Shown: piece after piece, positions 35,713-47,108 of the stretch
How positions within the stretch are numbered: position 1 is the first letter of the stretch
Layout of the letters: every line of letters begins with the position of its first letter
Assembly: GCA_025331445.1 (NCBI GenBank)
Contig: JAIWNE010000058.1
Coordinates: 124,001 to 188,000 of the forward strand
Length of the DNA stretch: 64,000 bases
DNA from: Blakeslea trispora
Taxonomy: Eukaryota; Mucoromycota; Mucoromycetes; Mucorales; Choanephoraceae
Direction: 5' to 3'
Translations under genes and position numbers: made by a program
The notes under the pieces: model-generated
The model's database searches: none
Seen by the model: the letters and a program-made list of their open reading frames with translations, nothing else
Told to the model about the DNA's origin: nothing

Positions 35713-36762
35713 TTGTCTATGAATCAAACAAAACCCATTAAATCTATGAACTATATTGATAATCAAGATCATTATGATCTCTATGCTGCAAGACTCTCAA
35801 AACCTCCTACCGTATCTGACTCATCTACTCTAATGGCTAAGGATACCAAGGCTAAACGTGTAACCAAGACTATAAAAGGGAAAGAAAAGGCTGATGAAAT
35901 GAAACGTGGTGTAATCAAGGCTGCAAAACACTCTGAAGCTCAGATTCAACCTCCTCAGGGTCCTACTTCTTTTACTAGCGCCGCTCCTCTCACTGACATC
36001 TATGAACCAATGATGGATGTGACACCTTCTCTACCTATTGCTCAAGTACCTAGTCCTGCTACTGCTGTCTCCTCTACTGTTAAACGTCGAAAGTCTACTT
36101 CTACTGTTCCTGATCCCTCTCTCACTTATGACATTGTAGAAGATATTTTGAAATCTAAGGCTAATATTGATGTCGGTGATTTATTAGTTGCATCGCCGCG
36201 ACTGAAGCGTCAATTCATCAAGGCTTGTAGAATGAAAGGAAGACGTTCTGTTACATTCTCTTAACCACCTGTTACTCAAGGCTCCTCTTCGGCTAAACTA
36301 GCTTTCGTTGGAAAGACTGGTGAACCTGATACTACTGCTATGTACTCTGACTTCTTTGTGAAAGGTCAAAAGATTCCTGTTATCATCGACACTGGTGCTG
36401 CCCGAACTTGTATGTCTAAAGAATTAGCTGACAAACTTTCACTTGACATTGATGCTCCCTCTAATACGGTGCTTACTATGGGTAACGGTGTGAAACAGCC
36501 GGCTCTCGGTCTAATATTTGATGTGCCTATTAGTGCTGGTGGACAAGTCACTATTCCCGCTACTGTTGAAGTGTTACCTACATTACCTTCTCACTTACTA
36601 ATTGGTACTGATTTTATGGCGAAAGGACATGCTCGAATTAGTCTGGAATCCAACACTATCAAATACGGTACAAGAACGTTAAAGCTGAAGTCCCTGTTGC
36701 TTATGTTAGAAAAACCAAGGAAGGAAAAACTATCAAGCCTACTCCACCGGTTGTGTCGCTGA
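35713..36762 (+). pseudogene. Spacer and aspartic protease of element 1
   Basis: A low-complexity Lys/Ser/Pro-rich region (35713-36264) ends in TAA at 36262-36264, where CAA would keep the frame open. The same frame continues into a retropepsin: VIIDTGAARTCMS (Asp-Thr-Gly active site, ~36385-36420), then LLIGTDFMAKG near 36600. The frame is lost after ~36700 into stop-rich sequence up to 37080. Confidence 0.75.
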
Positions 36763-37456
36763 AAAAATGCTTACTCATTGGAAGGTGCTAAGAAGAAGAC
36801 CATTGCTTCTGAACCCGACTCTGATGACTCTGATGCTGATACCGATGACTCTATTACTCTGATGAAGAAGAATACACTATGAAATAATGATGCTATCCCG
36901 AACTCTGATGACTCTGATGATCTGACTATGAACAAACTCTGAATACTGTGAACCTCACGGTAGAACAATCCACAGGTTCGATGAACAAGACTCCGCTCCT
37001 ATTTCTATCACTAAGATACCTGGTGATGACGAAGACTATACTATTAAAACTGATCAAGCATTACTATTGGTCCACGAACGGTGCATACTACCTCTTTAAC
37101 AAGTTATTACAAGTTCTTTGCTCAAGATATCCCTACGACTAAGTACTACTTTACCCCTATGGTCTCGGATAACTTTTTGAATACACATGCTGGAATCTCA
37201 TTTTATATACATGTTGGTTTTGTTGACGTCGACTTCTGCATCCGTAACAACTCTGACTCTGATCTTATCATCGAGAAATCTTTGGTACTAGGAATACTTG
37301 AATGCTTTCGAAAAACAGATTATCAAAAATTTAACTCGTATTGCATTCCTGATTCTATTGGAACTCACGTTAATCCTCATCTTGTCGCTCACGTCACTAC
37401 GCTTCATAATGTTGATATTACATCCTCTTAGAAGATGAACAAGAGTAGATCCTGAA

Positions 37457-38892
37457 TTGCGAAAGCTGATCAATATTGACGGAACGCCTGAGCTCTTGAG
37501 GTCCAGGTTTCTTAAACTGTTGAATCGGTATCGTGATATCTTTGATTGGCACAATGATAGTATGGGTGAAATCACTATCTCTTCTCATGAAATACGGCTC
37601 CAACCTGGTTCTGTCCCCAAGAAAGTTCGTCCTTACCGTTTGTCTCCTCAGGAAAGTGAATCTCTCAAGAAAGAACTAGACAAGATGCTCAAGCTTGGTA
37701 TTATCTCTGAAACTAAGTACTCTGACTGGGCAAGTCCTATTATTATGATCCCAAAGAAAGACAAGACTTATCGTTTGGTTGTTGATTATCGATATCTCAA
37801 TTCCTGTACAGTTCGTCTATCTCAGAATCTACCTCGAATTGATGATCTAATTGATACTCTTGGAAAGGCCAATTTATTCTCTCAAGTTGATATGCGTGCT
37901 GGTTTTCATCAAATGCCTTTGGATCAATCCTCTCGCCACTTAACAAATTTTGTATGCAAGTTTGGTAGCTACTCTTATAATCGATTACCTATGGGCTAGT
38001 CAATGCTCCTAGTGATTTTATGAAAATGGTTGAAATCTGTTTCCACTCTTTGCTGAACAAATGTGTGATTGCCTACTTGGATGATGTTACTACTTATACC
38101 TCTACTACTGCTGAAGACCATTTGGAAGCTATTGCCAAAACTTTCGAATGCTGTGAAAAAGGTGGACTCAAGCTCAATCCTTCTAAATGCTCATTCTTTG
38201 CTGACAAGATTAACTTTCTCGGTTATGTTATTACTTCCAAAGGTGTTGAGCAAAGTACTACTATCACTGACAAGATTACTTCATATCCTGTACCTACTCT
38301 CAAGAAACAAATCAAGAGTTTCGTGTCTCTGGCTTCATACTATCGACGCTTTATTGAAAACTTTGCAAAGATCTCTCGTCCTCTACACGATCTTACCAAA
38401 GACAATATGCCAGAAAAAGTTGAATGGACTGATAAAGCCAATGAATCATTTCATCTTCTCAAACAAAAACTGGTAGAAGCTCCTGTACTCCTGATCCCTG
38501 ACTTTGACAAACCTTTCTACATCTTATGTGATGCCTCTATTGATGGTCTTGGAAGTATATTATCCCAAAAAGATGAAGACGGTTATGAACATCCGGTTAT
38601 CTATGCAAGTCGCTCTACTACTAAAGGTGAACGTAACTATGGTATTAGCAAACTAGAACTCTGTGCTGTCGTTTGGTCCCTCAAGATATTCAGGCCCTAT
38701 GTCCTCGGTAATAAGTGTACTGTTACTGTCATAAGTGATCATGCCGCCCTTAACGGATTACTAAAAACAAAAAACCCTTCTGGTATTATTGCATGTTGGT
38801 TACAAGCTATCGCCGAATATGACTTCAAGATCGAATACCGCCCTGGCAAGAAACATAATGGTCCTGACTTTCTGTCTCGTCTTGGCTATTAA
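37457..38892 (+). pseudogene. Reverse transcriptase-RNase H of element 1
   Basis: RT begins around LRSRFLKLLNRYRDIFDW, with ASPIIMIPKKDKTYRLVVDY and QVDMRAGFHQMPLDQ, then a 1-base deletion at ~37996 (PMG-LVNAPS). The polymerase centre is AYLDDVTTY (~38070-38095). The RNase H part holds LCDASIDGLGSILSQ (~38530) and ISDHAALNGLL, and ends DFLSRLGY with TAA at 38892. A preceding open stretch (37081-37431) probably belongs to the protease-RT linker. Confidence 0.85.
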
Positions 38893-38914
38893 TATCTTCA
38901 CATACTTATCCGAC

Positions 38915-39100
38915 CAATACCGCTAATGTCATAAAACTTTGTCGTTATCGACCATCCGCTAACGTCGTTAAACTTTGTCGTATATGACCAGTAATCTGCT
39001 AAAGTCATTAAACTTTGTCAATGATCGACCAACTTCACAAACGTCGTTTAAAACTTTGTTGTCATCTGACCAGTGGAAGTGATGTCGTTAAAAGCTCTTA
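38915..39100 (+). repeat. Short tandem repeat between RNase H and integrase
   Basis: Four to five imperfect ~45-bp units share TRAAGTCATTAAACTTTGTC-like cores followed by GACCA (about 38927, 38966, 39007, 39043 and 39086). It lies in the untranslated gap separating the RNase H stop from the integrase start. Function unknown. Confidence 0.6.
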
Positions 39101-39366
39101 CTAGACCAAGCTGTGTTGAAGTCTCAAAAAGCTCATTGTTATTGATTACTCATGGAAAAGCCAAAAACAATTCAAAATCCTACAAAAGACTCGGAAAAAC
39201 AATCTCAAGCCTAGAAACAATATATCTCTCATTTATTGTTGTAATAAAAATTTGCCAAAATCCAAAAATAGTACCCATTTTGCCCAAAACATCTAAATGC
39301 CAATTTATAATCCTTGTCTGTGAATCAATACAATTATACCTAAAATTATCCCACTTATTTGCTACT

Positions 39367-40682
39367 ATGGAAGAAACTACAATTACTTTGATCAAGAACT
39401 ACCTGACTACTATGGAATATCCGCCTGGTATTAGCAAGAAAGATGAAGCCTATCTTAAGAAGAATTCGTACAAGTTTATCATCCACAATAACATCTTGTA
39501 TCGATTTAATCCTGAAGTCAACTCTGGTTTGAAGAAAGTGCTAACTCCGAATGAAGCAAAGGAAGCAATTATTATGTATCATCATCATCCTTTGGGAGGA
39601 CACTTTGCCTATTCAAACACGCTTCACAAAATATCTCAAAAGTATTATTGGGATAACATGTCAAGATCCATCATGGAATTTATCAAGGAATGCCCTCAAT
39701 GTCAACTCCAAGGAAGCAAGATCAAATCCGAGAGGTTACACCCGATTCCTGTTTCAAGTCCTGCTAAACCCTTTGACCGTGTATCCATTGATGTCAAGCA
39801 TGTGTCCACTTCCCGAATTGGTTCAAGATATATTATTGTTGGTATTGACTATCTGACGAAGTATGTAGAAGTTAGAGCCTTACAGTTTCAAACAACTTCT
39901 GATGTTGCCCTGTTTATATATGAAGATATCATCTGCAGACATGGTTGCCCTCGTTTCATACACACTGACAATGGTAAACCGATGATTTCAGAACTTATTA
40001 AGCAAGTATGCCGACAATACAATATTGTACACAAGACTATTACTCCCTACAACAGCCAAAGTCAAGGTTGGTTGAAAGGTTTAACCGTGTTATTGATCAA
40101 GTACTCCAACGAAGAGATCCTTCTCAAAAGAAAGACTGGGATATGTATCTACAAGCTACTCTATTTGCCTACAGAACTATCAAGCAAGAAAGTACCAAGT
40201 ATTCTCCTTTCTACATGATGTATGGATATGAATCGTCGACTCCGTTTGATAACAATCATCGATTATACAATCCAAAAGATGCAAGCTTTGACTTCGAACT
40301 GACTATCCGCACTTCTCAGCAAATCTTATATCTTAACCGTATCCGTGAACAAGCTATCAAGAACATTGAAACTTCTCAAAAGAATCAAATAAAAAGAATT
40401 GACAAGACCCTCCTGGAAACGACAAGAACTCTAAAACCGCCTTTCAAACTTGGTGACCGTGTACTTCTCTATAAAGATTATCGTTCTACTTCTTGGAGCG
40501 GAAAAATCGAAACTACTTGGGAAGGTCCTTATATTATTCAACATCTACTTGGAAAATCTACTTATCATATCAAGTCCGCTGATCCAGATGATACTCTCTT
40601 GAAACGTGTCCATGGTAATCGACTTAAAATTTATGTTGATAGCCACTCCAAATGGAATCAAATCACCCGAACCTTTATCTGA
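39367..40682 (+). pseudogene. Integrase of element 1 (separate ORF)
   Basis: ATG 39367 (MEETTITLIKNYL) starts an integrase with an HHCC zinc domain (HHHPLGGHFAYSNTLHK ... ECPQCQ), catalytic VSIDVKHVS and RFIHTDNGKPM, and after a 1-2 base frame change at ~40065 the Glu motif LVERFNRVIDQ. The C-terminal part has RVLLYKDYRSTSWSGKIE and TWEGPYIIQHL. No chromodomain is seen. The frame change makes this copy inactive. Confidence 0.85.
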
Positions 40683-40787
40683 TTACTCATTGTTATATTT
40701 ACTTCAAAATTTTATTTGTGATACCTGTCAAAAAAAAAGAAAAATCAAAAAAAAAAAGCTGTAGTTCAAAAAAATTCAAAAAAATAG

Positions 40788-40796
40788 TATATAAAG
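40788..40796 (+). promoter_or_regulatory. Candidate TATA box for the accessory ORF
   Basis: TATATAAAG sits ~93 bp upstream of ATG 40889, followed by a pyrimidine-rich, A/C-rich leader. This is a plausible RNA polymerase II core promoter inside the retrotransposon. Confidence 0.45.
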
Positions 40797-40888
40797 ACAG
40801 TATTTATCCAACATTTACCAAACTTCATTCATTCTTTGAACTACCTTTCTCTCCCCTTACTTACACACTTACACACGCACTTATAAAA

Positions 40889-41536
40889 ATGATGTACTCT
40901 TCAGATTTCGATGATGAGGTCGTTTGCGACAAGAGAGCTTACAGCCCTCAAGTTGACGAAAGGCTGGTCGTTGAAGTTGAGGACAACGTTGTTGCCCCTT
41001 CTGGTCCCTCCCAAATGCAAGGTATCTCGTTTGTGGGTCAAGCCCAAAATCTGTTTGCCAATGCCGACAACCAGCCCGTCACCGCTGAGATCTTTACCGC
41101 CAACATATTCCAACCTACGCCTCTGGATGCCCCTCAAGGCATGATTATCAAAGGCCGCTCCCAACAATGGTATCGCAAGCAAGGCCTCTCCGTCCACTCC
41201 CCAACAAAGCAAGCCCCCCGAAAACGCTCTCAAACTGAGAAAACCCATGCCAAGTTTGCCAAGTGGCTCACCGACTATGAAGAAGTAGTGAAAAAGAGAG
41301 ACGACCTCGTCTCCAAGGCCGCCCGATTCCACCAAGAAATCATTTTGGAGATCGTAAAATACTGTCACCACTTGAATGAGGAACCCGTGTCTCAGAAGAG
41401 CTTCGACTCCTACCAAACAAGATGCGCTGATGTGGTGAAGTCGTTGCTCCGCAACCATTCTCTTATTTACCCCGCTGTAATGAAGGCTGTCCGCAAGGCT
41501 GATCCTTGGTCTCACCCTGGCCCCTTCGAAGAATAA
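40889..41536 (+). CDS. Intact accessory ORF in the env position of element 1
   Basis: A 215-residue protein starting MMYSSDFDDEVVCDKRAY. It has no signal peptide or membrane segment, so it is not an envelope protein. The N-terminal half is acidic/Pro-Gln-rich (SGPSQMQGISFVGQAQN, PTPLDAPQG). A basic patch follows (KQAPRKRSQTEKTHAKFAK), then a likely helical region (LTDYEEVVKKRDDLVSKAA, FDSYQTRCADVVKSLLRNH). Codons favour C in the third position, unlike the AT-rich gag-pol, and the frame is unbroken although gag-pol is damaged. This suggests a captured host gene or separate selection. No family is recognised. Confidence 0.65.
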   Translation: MMYSSDFDDEVVCDKRAYSPQVDERLVVEVEDNVVAPSGPSQMQGISFVGQAQNLFANADNQPVTAEIFTANIFQPTPLDAPQGMIIKGRSQQWYRKQGLSVHSPTKQAPRKRSQTEKTHAKFAKWLTDYEEVVKKRDDLVSKAARFHQEIILEIVKYCHHLNEEPVSQKSFDSYQTRCADVVKSLLRNHSLIYPAVMKAVRKADPWSHPGPFEE

Positions 41537-41825
41537 GTCTTTGGTTTCTCTTTTCGTGTGCTTTGTTCTGTCTCTTTTGGTTGTTGTCGCTTTCTCTTTC
41601 TCCTTTTCTTTTGGTTCCTCTGCTTTTTTCCCCTTGTGGTTTTCTCTGGTGCTCCTCTATATTACATACCATTATCATTTTTTTCCTCTCTCAAATAAAT
41701 CATTTTTTTAAAAAAGAAATTATTATCAAGTTTTACATTTCAAGAAATTTTTATCAAGATTATATACTACTCAAGAAAATCTCATCAAGACTCTATATTT
41801 TATTATCCTGCCACTTTATTTCCAA

Positions 41826-42350
41826 GATGCGTCAATATTTCTGATCTCCTAACCTTCCGCTATCAGTTTGGCTGTTCCTTGTCATCAACTTCACTAATTG
41901 TTACTTCACCTTCGACAATTATTCTCAACAAAATCTATTTCAACAAAGTTTATTTAACAAAATCTATTTCAACAAAATCTTATTCAACAAAGTTTATTCA
42001 ACAACTTACCTCAACAACGATTTTATCTTCAACAATTTATCTTAACAACAAATTATATTCAACAATTTATCTTAACAACAATTTTACTTCAACAAATCAA
42101 CTTCGACAAATTAATTTCGATATATTCACCTACAAGATGCGTCAATACTTCTGATCTCTCATCCCTCCGCTATCAGTTTGGCTGTTCCTTGCCATCAACC
42201 TTTTAATTGTTACATCACTTTCAACAATTATTCTCAACAAATTATCATCCACAATTATTTCTTCGACAAATTTTTATCAACAACTTGTTTAGAACATTCA
42301 ATTATCAACTTCGACAAATGTTATCGACAATTATTTACAATTCTCAATGT
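41826..42350 (+). repeat. Tandem TTCAACAA-type repeat and duplicated 75-bp block
   Basis: Irregular iterations of TTCAACAAA-TCTAT / TTCAACAATTTATC fill 41900-42110, and related units 42220-42340. A ~70-bp block (AAGATGCGTCAATA ... GCTATCAGTTTGGCTGTTCC) occurs at ~41825-41895 and again at ~42132-42205. This lies between the accessory ORF and the 3' LTR. Confidence 0.7.
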
Positions 42351-43072
42351 TCCCAGATCAGTATTTCAACAATTTTCAATAACTGATCCATCTCAAATTC
42401 AACTTATTTCAATGAATCAACATCAATTATCATTTTATTTCACAATGGTACTTCAAGACTTTATATTTTTTTAAGACTCTTGGTGCAAGACTGACTCTTA
42501 CTTGAATCCTTTTGACGATCATGGGTCATGATCTTCCTCCAACCCGGAGGAGATGTTACGCACAGGAATTTTCCTAGTACTCAATTATTTTCTGACTTCT
42601 TTTCGCTGCTTTGAATCCAACTCTGTATTTCCTATTTGGTATTTTACTCATTTGACAGCTCCTCTTGATCTCTTATTACACAACAACCTTATTAGAATCC
42701 TTCTCTGACTTTCCTTATCATAATGAATAGAACTTTTAGACATGTATTAATAATCCATACATGATGACTCATAAACTTGACTGTTTAAATTATTAGTTTG
42801 CAAGTCCAACATGACTTCTTTTAGAATAGTATATAAGCTCCTTCATCTTCTCTTATTGATAAACTCAACTATTATCTCTCTTATTTACTTTACGCTTGGT
42901 TGTAGATTGACATATTCACTACCTAAATCCACATATTGTTATTAGTTCCCTTGATACTTATTACAGATCATTGTATTCATATATTGCATCTCTTCTATTA
43001 TATTACTTTATTCTCTTTACTTTACTTATATCTCTAGTCGGACAACTTAAAACCTGGTGCTCATTACTTATA

Positions 43073-46000
43073 GGTAAACACTCCGTCCACTCCAATGTCC
43101 ACTCCCTTCAGACACCCCACTCATTTTTTTTCTTTTGTCCACTCCCTCCAGACACCCCACTTTTGTTTTGTCCACTCCCTAGAGACACTCCATCTTTTTT
43201 TAGTAATTCTCTGTTTAATCCTGATAGTATTGACCCCCCATTGTTTACTTTTGAAGTCCAATCTGGTAGTTTTGAGTTCACTTCTTGAAAAGGAAAAAGC
43301 ATAGTAATCCAGGAGAAAGCTTTATAGAAACTTGAAAAGATTAACATATGCTCTTATAACTGTGCATTTTATCTATTTATTCTTGTACCGAGAGATTATT
43401 CTGATTGAATCAAAAAATAAATAGAAAAGGGGATGTATATTGTATCTTTTTTATTTCTCTTTGTTGGCTCTCAATGGTCATGTCAACTCTAAACATTAAC
43501 TCAGATATTTTTTTATCAGAAAATAGACATATTTTGACACCAACTGTAAAAAAAACTTTTTCTTCCCTCTACTAACAAAATGACCCAAGATATTCAAACT
43601 CATTCAACTTTCTTCAACACGATTGTAAGCAAGAAATACAGCAACAAAAGCGAAATCTACGATGATATTCGTCGATTCGGAAAGGAATTCAACGTTGTCA
43701 TGAGTATCAAGACATCCAAGCCAACAGCCATCAACTACATATGTAAGCATGGTGGCAAGAAGCGCATCAGATCCAACAGAAATGATCCCTTTAAAGATAC
43801 CAAAAGCCAGAAAATGCTTTGCGATGTTTTCATCAACTTTCGTTTTGATGCAATGATTCAGAAATGGATTGTCAGCAACTCTCAAGGTCAGCACAATCAC
43901 AGTATCTCAGAAGACCCAACCAACTACAGCATCAACAGAAAAATGTCTGCTGAACTTGAAGAGAAGATTTATGGCTACTTCAAGACTGGAATGAATGCTA
44001 GCAGCGTTTATCAAAACTTGATTTCTGATAAAGTGTTCAACGTCACTAAAAAGATTTAGAAAATCTTCAGTATCGCTACTTCAACACCCAGCGTAGTAAG
44101 ATGATGTATGAATATGTCATCGGCCTACAGAACAAATGATACGAAGTATTCTACAACGTTGACAATGACAAAAGAATCAGTGCTGTTTTCTTTGCACTTA
44201 AGTCAAACATTGAGCGTGCTAAGAATATGCCTGAAAACTTGGCCATTGATGCTACTTACAAGATCAATGCTCACAAGTTGACATTTGTCAACATTGTTGG
44301 CACTAGTAGTGTCGAAGGCATTAAGCCTAATACCCTCGTAACTTTTGAGGTTGCTGGTGCATTTATCAGCGAAGAGGACAACACCCAGTACAAATGGGTG
44401 CTTGACTGCCTCAAAAAAATCACTTGGCCTGAAGAGAACCAAGGACCTCAGACGATTACCACCGACAATGAGCAAGCATTGAAAAATGCCATTTCCAGTG
44501 TCTTTCCTCAAACACATAACATTTTATGTTATGTGCATATGCAAAAAAGACTTGAGGCGAAGCTAATGGAGTGTGTTGTTGAAAAAGACAAAGACCGAAG
44601 AGATCGCATTCGACAAGAGATCCAGATGCGATATCAAGAAGTTGCATTGAAAGCGATTACTCGTGAAGAAATGGTAGTTGCAGTTCGCTCGCTGAAGGAA
44701 CTTTTTGTCAATCAGCCAGATATTTTTTCTGAGGGAGAAAAGGTAAGCGATCAGTAAATAAGCTGAATGATGTCTAAACGAGGTTTTGAACATTTAAGAA
44801 AAACCTGAAGCAGCTTGATGACGGCAGCCAAGCTCCATTGGTTTATGTGAGTGAAGACGGCAAGAAAAAAGCAATTGATTTCATTGAAAGGTAAATCTAC
44901 TTTCTATCAAGTTAAAGTCACTAACTTTGATTTAAATAGCAAAATGGAAGAAGCTGAAAAATGGACAGCCTTCCATACTTACAAACTTCCTCATTTTGGA
45001 AACCGCTCTTCAAACAGAGTAGAAGGCAGCCACTCTTCTTTAAAGAGATTTATTAAGTCTTCATCTGGTACTATTGTGATGGTCACTGAAAAAATTGATC
45101 AATGGTACAGACAAAGGGTACCTATTTTTAATCTGCTGGCAATGCTTTCTTTAACTAATTCATTACATTTAGGCAAGAGAAGCTGAAAGCAAGAAAGGCC
45201 GAGAAATGTTCTCGTACAGAGGATATTACTGTCAGGAAGAAGACCTGTTTGAGATGTTGCTCCCTTTGGTCCAAAAGGTTCATTCCTTTGCTATTGGGAA
45301 AGTTTTTAACGAACTCGTTAAAATTCGTTCAGCTGAGACCCCAATCAGCTATAAAGCTTGCTTGTGCTCGGTTAGGTTGCAATATAACCTTCCTTGCAAG
45401 CACATTTTGAGCTTGGAAAAAAACCAAGTTCCTTTAAGTATGTTTCCGCGTAGATGGCGATTCAACTTTGATGAAGGTGAAGAAGGTAAGTTTATATCTA
45501 CAAATGTATAAATATGTATCTAATATCTTTTAGATTATTTTGCTTCCAAAATGCATACACAAGATGACTTGGAAGAATTAGAAGATGAGATTTGTTTGAA
45601 GACGAAAGGTAAATGAAGACTGACGCATAATAACAATACAAGATAACACTTTTTTATTAGAAGCAATTGTTGATGAAGATGAAGAAATGTGGCTAACAGA
45701 TGAAGAGAATGACGATGACGACTGTGCAGTTATTGATGCTACCAATGACAGTGACAGAGTCACTCGTAGTGATGAACCGAAGAAGGGATTCGTGGTCGGT
45801 GCTTCAAGAAAGGCCATCATCATGAACTTGGCTAACGAGCTCATTGATCTTCACAGTTCTTTGGAATCTATCCAAGATCAAAGAAGATTAGAAGAAAGTG
45901 TTGAAAAGTGCATGAGAAGCATTGAAGAAAGAAGATTCGAGAAGGTGCTTCCTCCTCGAAGAAAAGTCAGTGTTAGAGGACGACCAAAGAATACGAAAAG

Positions 46001-47108
46001 AAGAAAAACTCACTATGAGTTCTCTTTGGAAAAAGAAAAAGAAGAATTGAAAGAAGTCGCTAAACGAGAAAAAAAACAACAGGCGAAGAAAGATGAAGGT
46101 AATGCTCAAATATAATTATTTCTATTCTAAAACTAAATAATAATTGCGCTTCAAAAATAGAAGCCAAGGGCAAGAAAAGAAAAGCCTCAGAGGCAAGCTA
46201 TGGTAAAGATGATTTCGTTTACGAAAGCCCTTTACCTCAAACCAAGCGCTCGCGAGGCAATCTTCCGCCTTCAATCACTAGCATCCTCAGTCCATCAATC
46301 AAGGAATCCGAAGTTACTGATTACCTCAATCCCTTAGGGGATGGTAACTGTGGTTTTAGAGCAGTTGCCTTCTTGGTGGACAGAAGCGGCTCTAAATACG
46401 TGGATGGGGACCAGTATCTGGAAGTCAGATCCAAAATGTTGAAGACTTTGGAAAACATCAAAGACAGTTACAGGAAGTACTTTCCAAACTTTGATGTTGA
46501 AAGACTTCGGACAGTTGTTGCAACAGGGCTAGATAAGAAAGAAATGCCTGAGCGGTTCTACGGGCCTGACTGTGCTCAACTGGTTGCAGACACCTATTCT
46601 ATTCCTGTTTGTATTTACCCTTCTGCTGAACAAGAGCATCCAGGAATTAATCCTGCTATCACCTACCTGCCATTAAATGTTCCCAAATCAAAATCCAAGC
46701 CTGTTGCCATTCATATCCAAAACGGTCATAATGTCCATTGGTATGCAATCAGGTTTGGTATTAACCAATCAAATCTCCCACCAGTATACAATTACTACCT
46801 CAGAATTGAGGGAAAACTTAAAGAATACGAAACATACTGGAACAAGTGGCGCCAGTTCCCTAAGCAACCAAAAAAATTAGAAGCGCCCACTTATATTTAC
46901 TTAGAATAAAATTATAAAGATATCTTTCAAATTTACTAAGGCGTATTTGACATTTAAAAAAGATGGGGGGAGAGAAAAATAATTACTATCCTGACAAGAA
47001 ATGTCAACAAGAAAAAGAAAGTGGGGTGTCTGGAGGGAGTGGACAAAAGAAAAAAAATGAGTGGGGTGTCTGAAGGGAGTGGACATTGGAGTGGACGGAG
47101 TGTTTACC
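43073..47108 (+). mobile_element. MULE-OTU element (4036 bp) with long perfect TIRs
   Basis: Terminal inverted repeats start GGTAAACACTCCGTCCACT and appear perfect for ~90 bp. They contain iterated GTCCACTCC and CAGACACCCCAC units. The 8-bp duplication TACTTATA is exact (43065-43072 and 47109-47116), and the LTR sequence joins across it. The element carries a seven-intron-type transposase-OTU gene on the plus strand. Confidence 0.95.
43580..46909 (+). pseudogene. MULE transposase fused to an OTU cysteine protease
   Basis: Order: FAR1/WRKY-GCM1-like zinc domain (YICKHGGKKR ... NSQGQHNHS); DDE core with NLAIDATYKINAHK (~44240), ITTDNEQALKNAI (~44460) and FGNRSSNRVEGSHS (~45000); SWIM finger ACLCSVRLQYNLPCKHIL (~45360-45410); basic patch RGRPKNTKRRK (~45985); OTU domain with DGNCGF (Cys codon 46349-46351) and NVHWYAI (His codon 46736-46738), ending at 46909. 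GT-AG introns are visible at 44743-44798, 44891-44939, 45118-45172, 45486-45533, 45609-45660 and 46099-46160. Lesions: a 1-base loss at ~44055 and TGA for Trp at ~44139. The OTU part is undamaged. A MULE with an OTU/ULP-type protease is known in plants (ULP1 in Kaonashi); the OTU pairing here is seen twice in this window. Confidence 0.85.

Noticed and set aside
38915..39100. CRISPR-like array
   Set aside because: Units are imperfect, in tandem without unique spacers, and the context is a eukaryotic retrotransposon.
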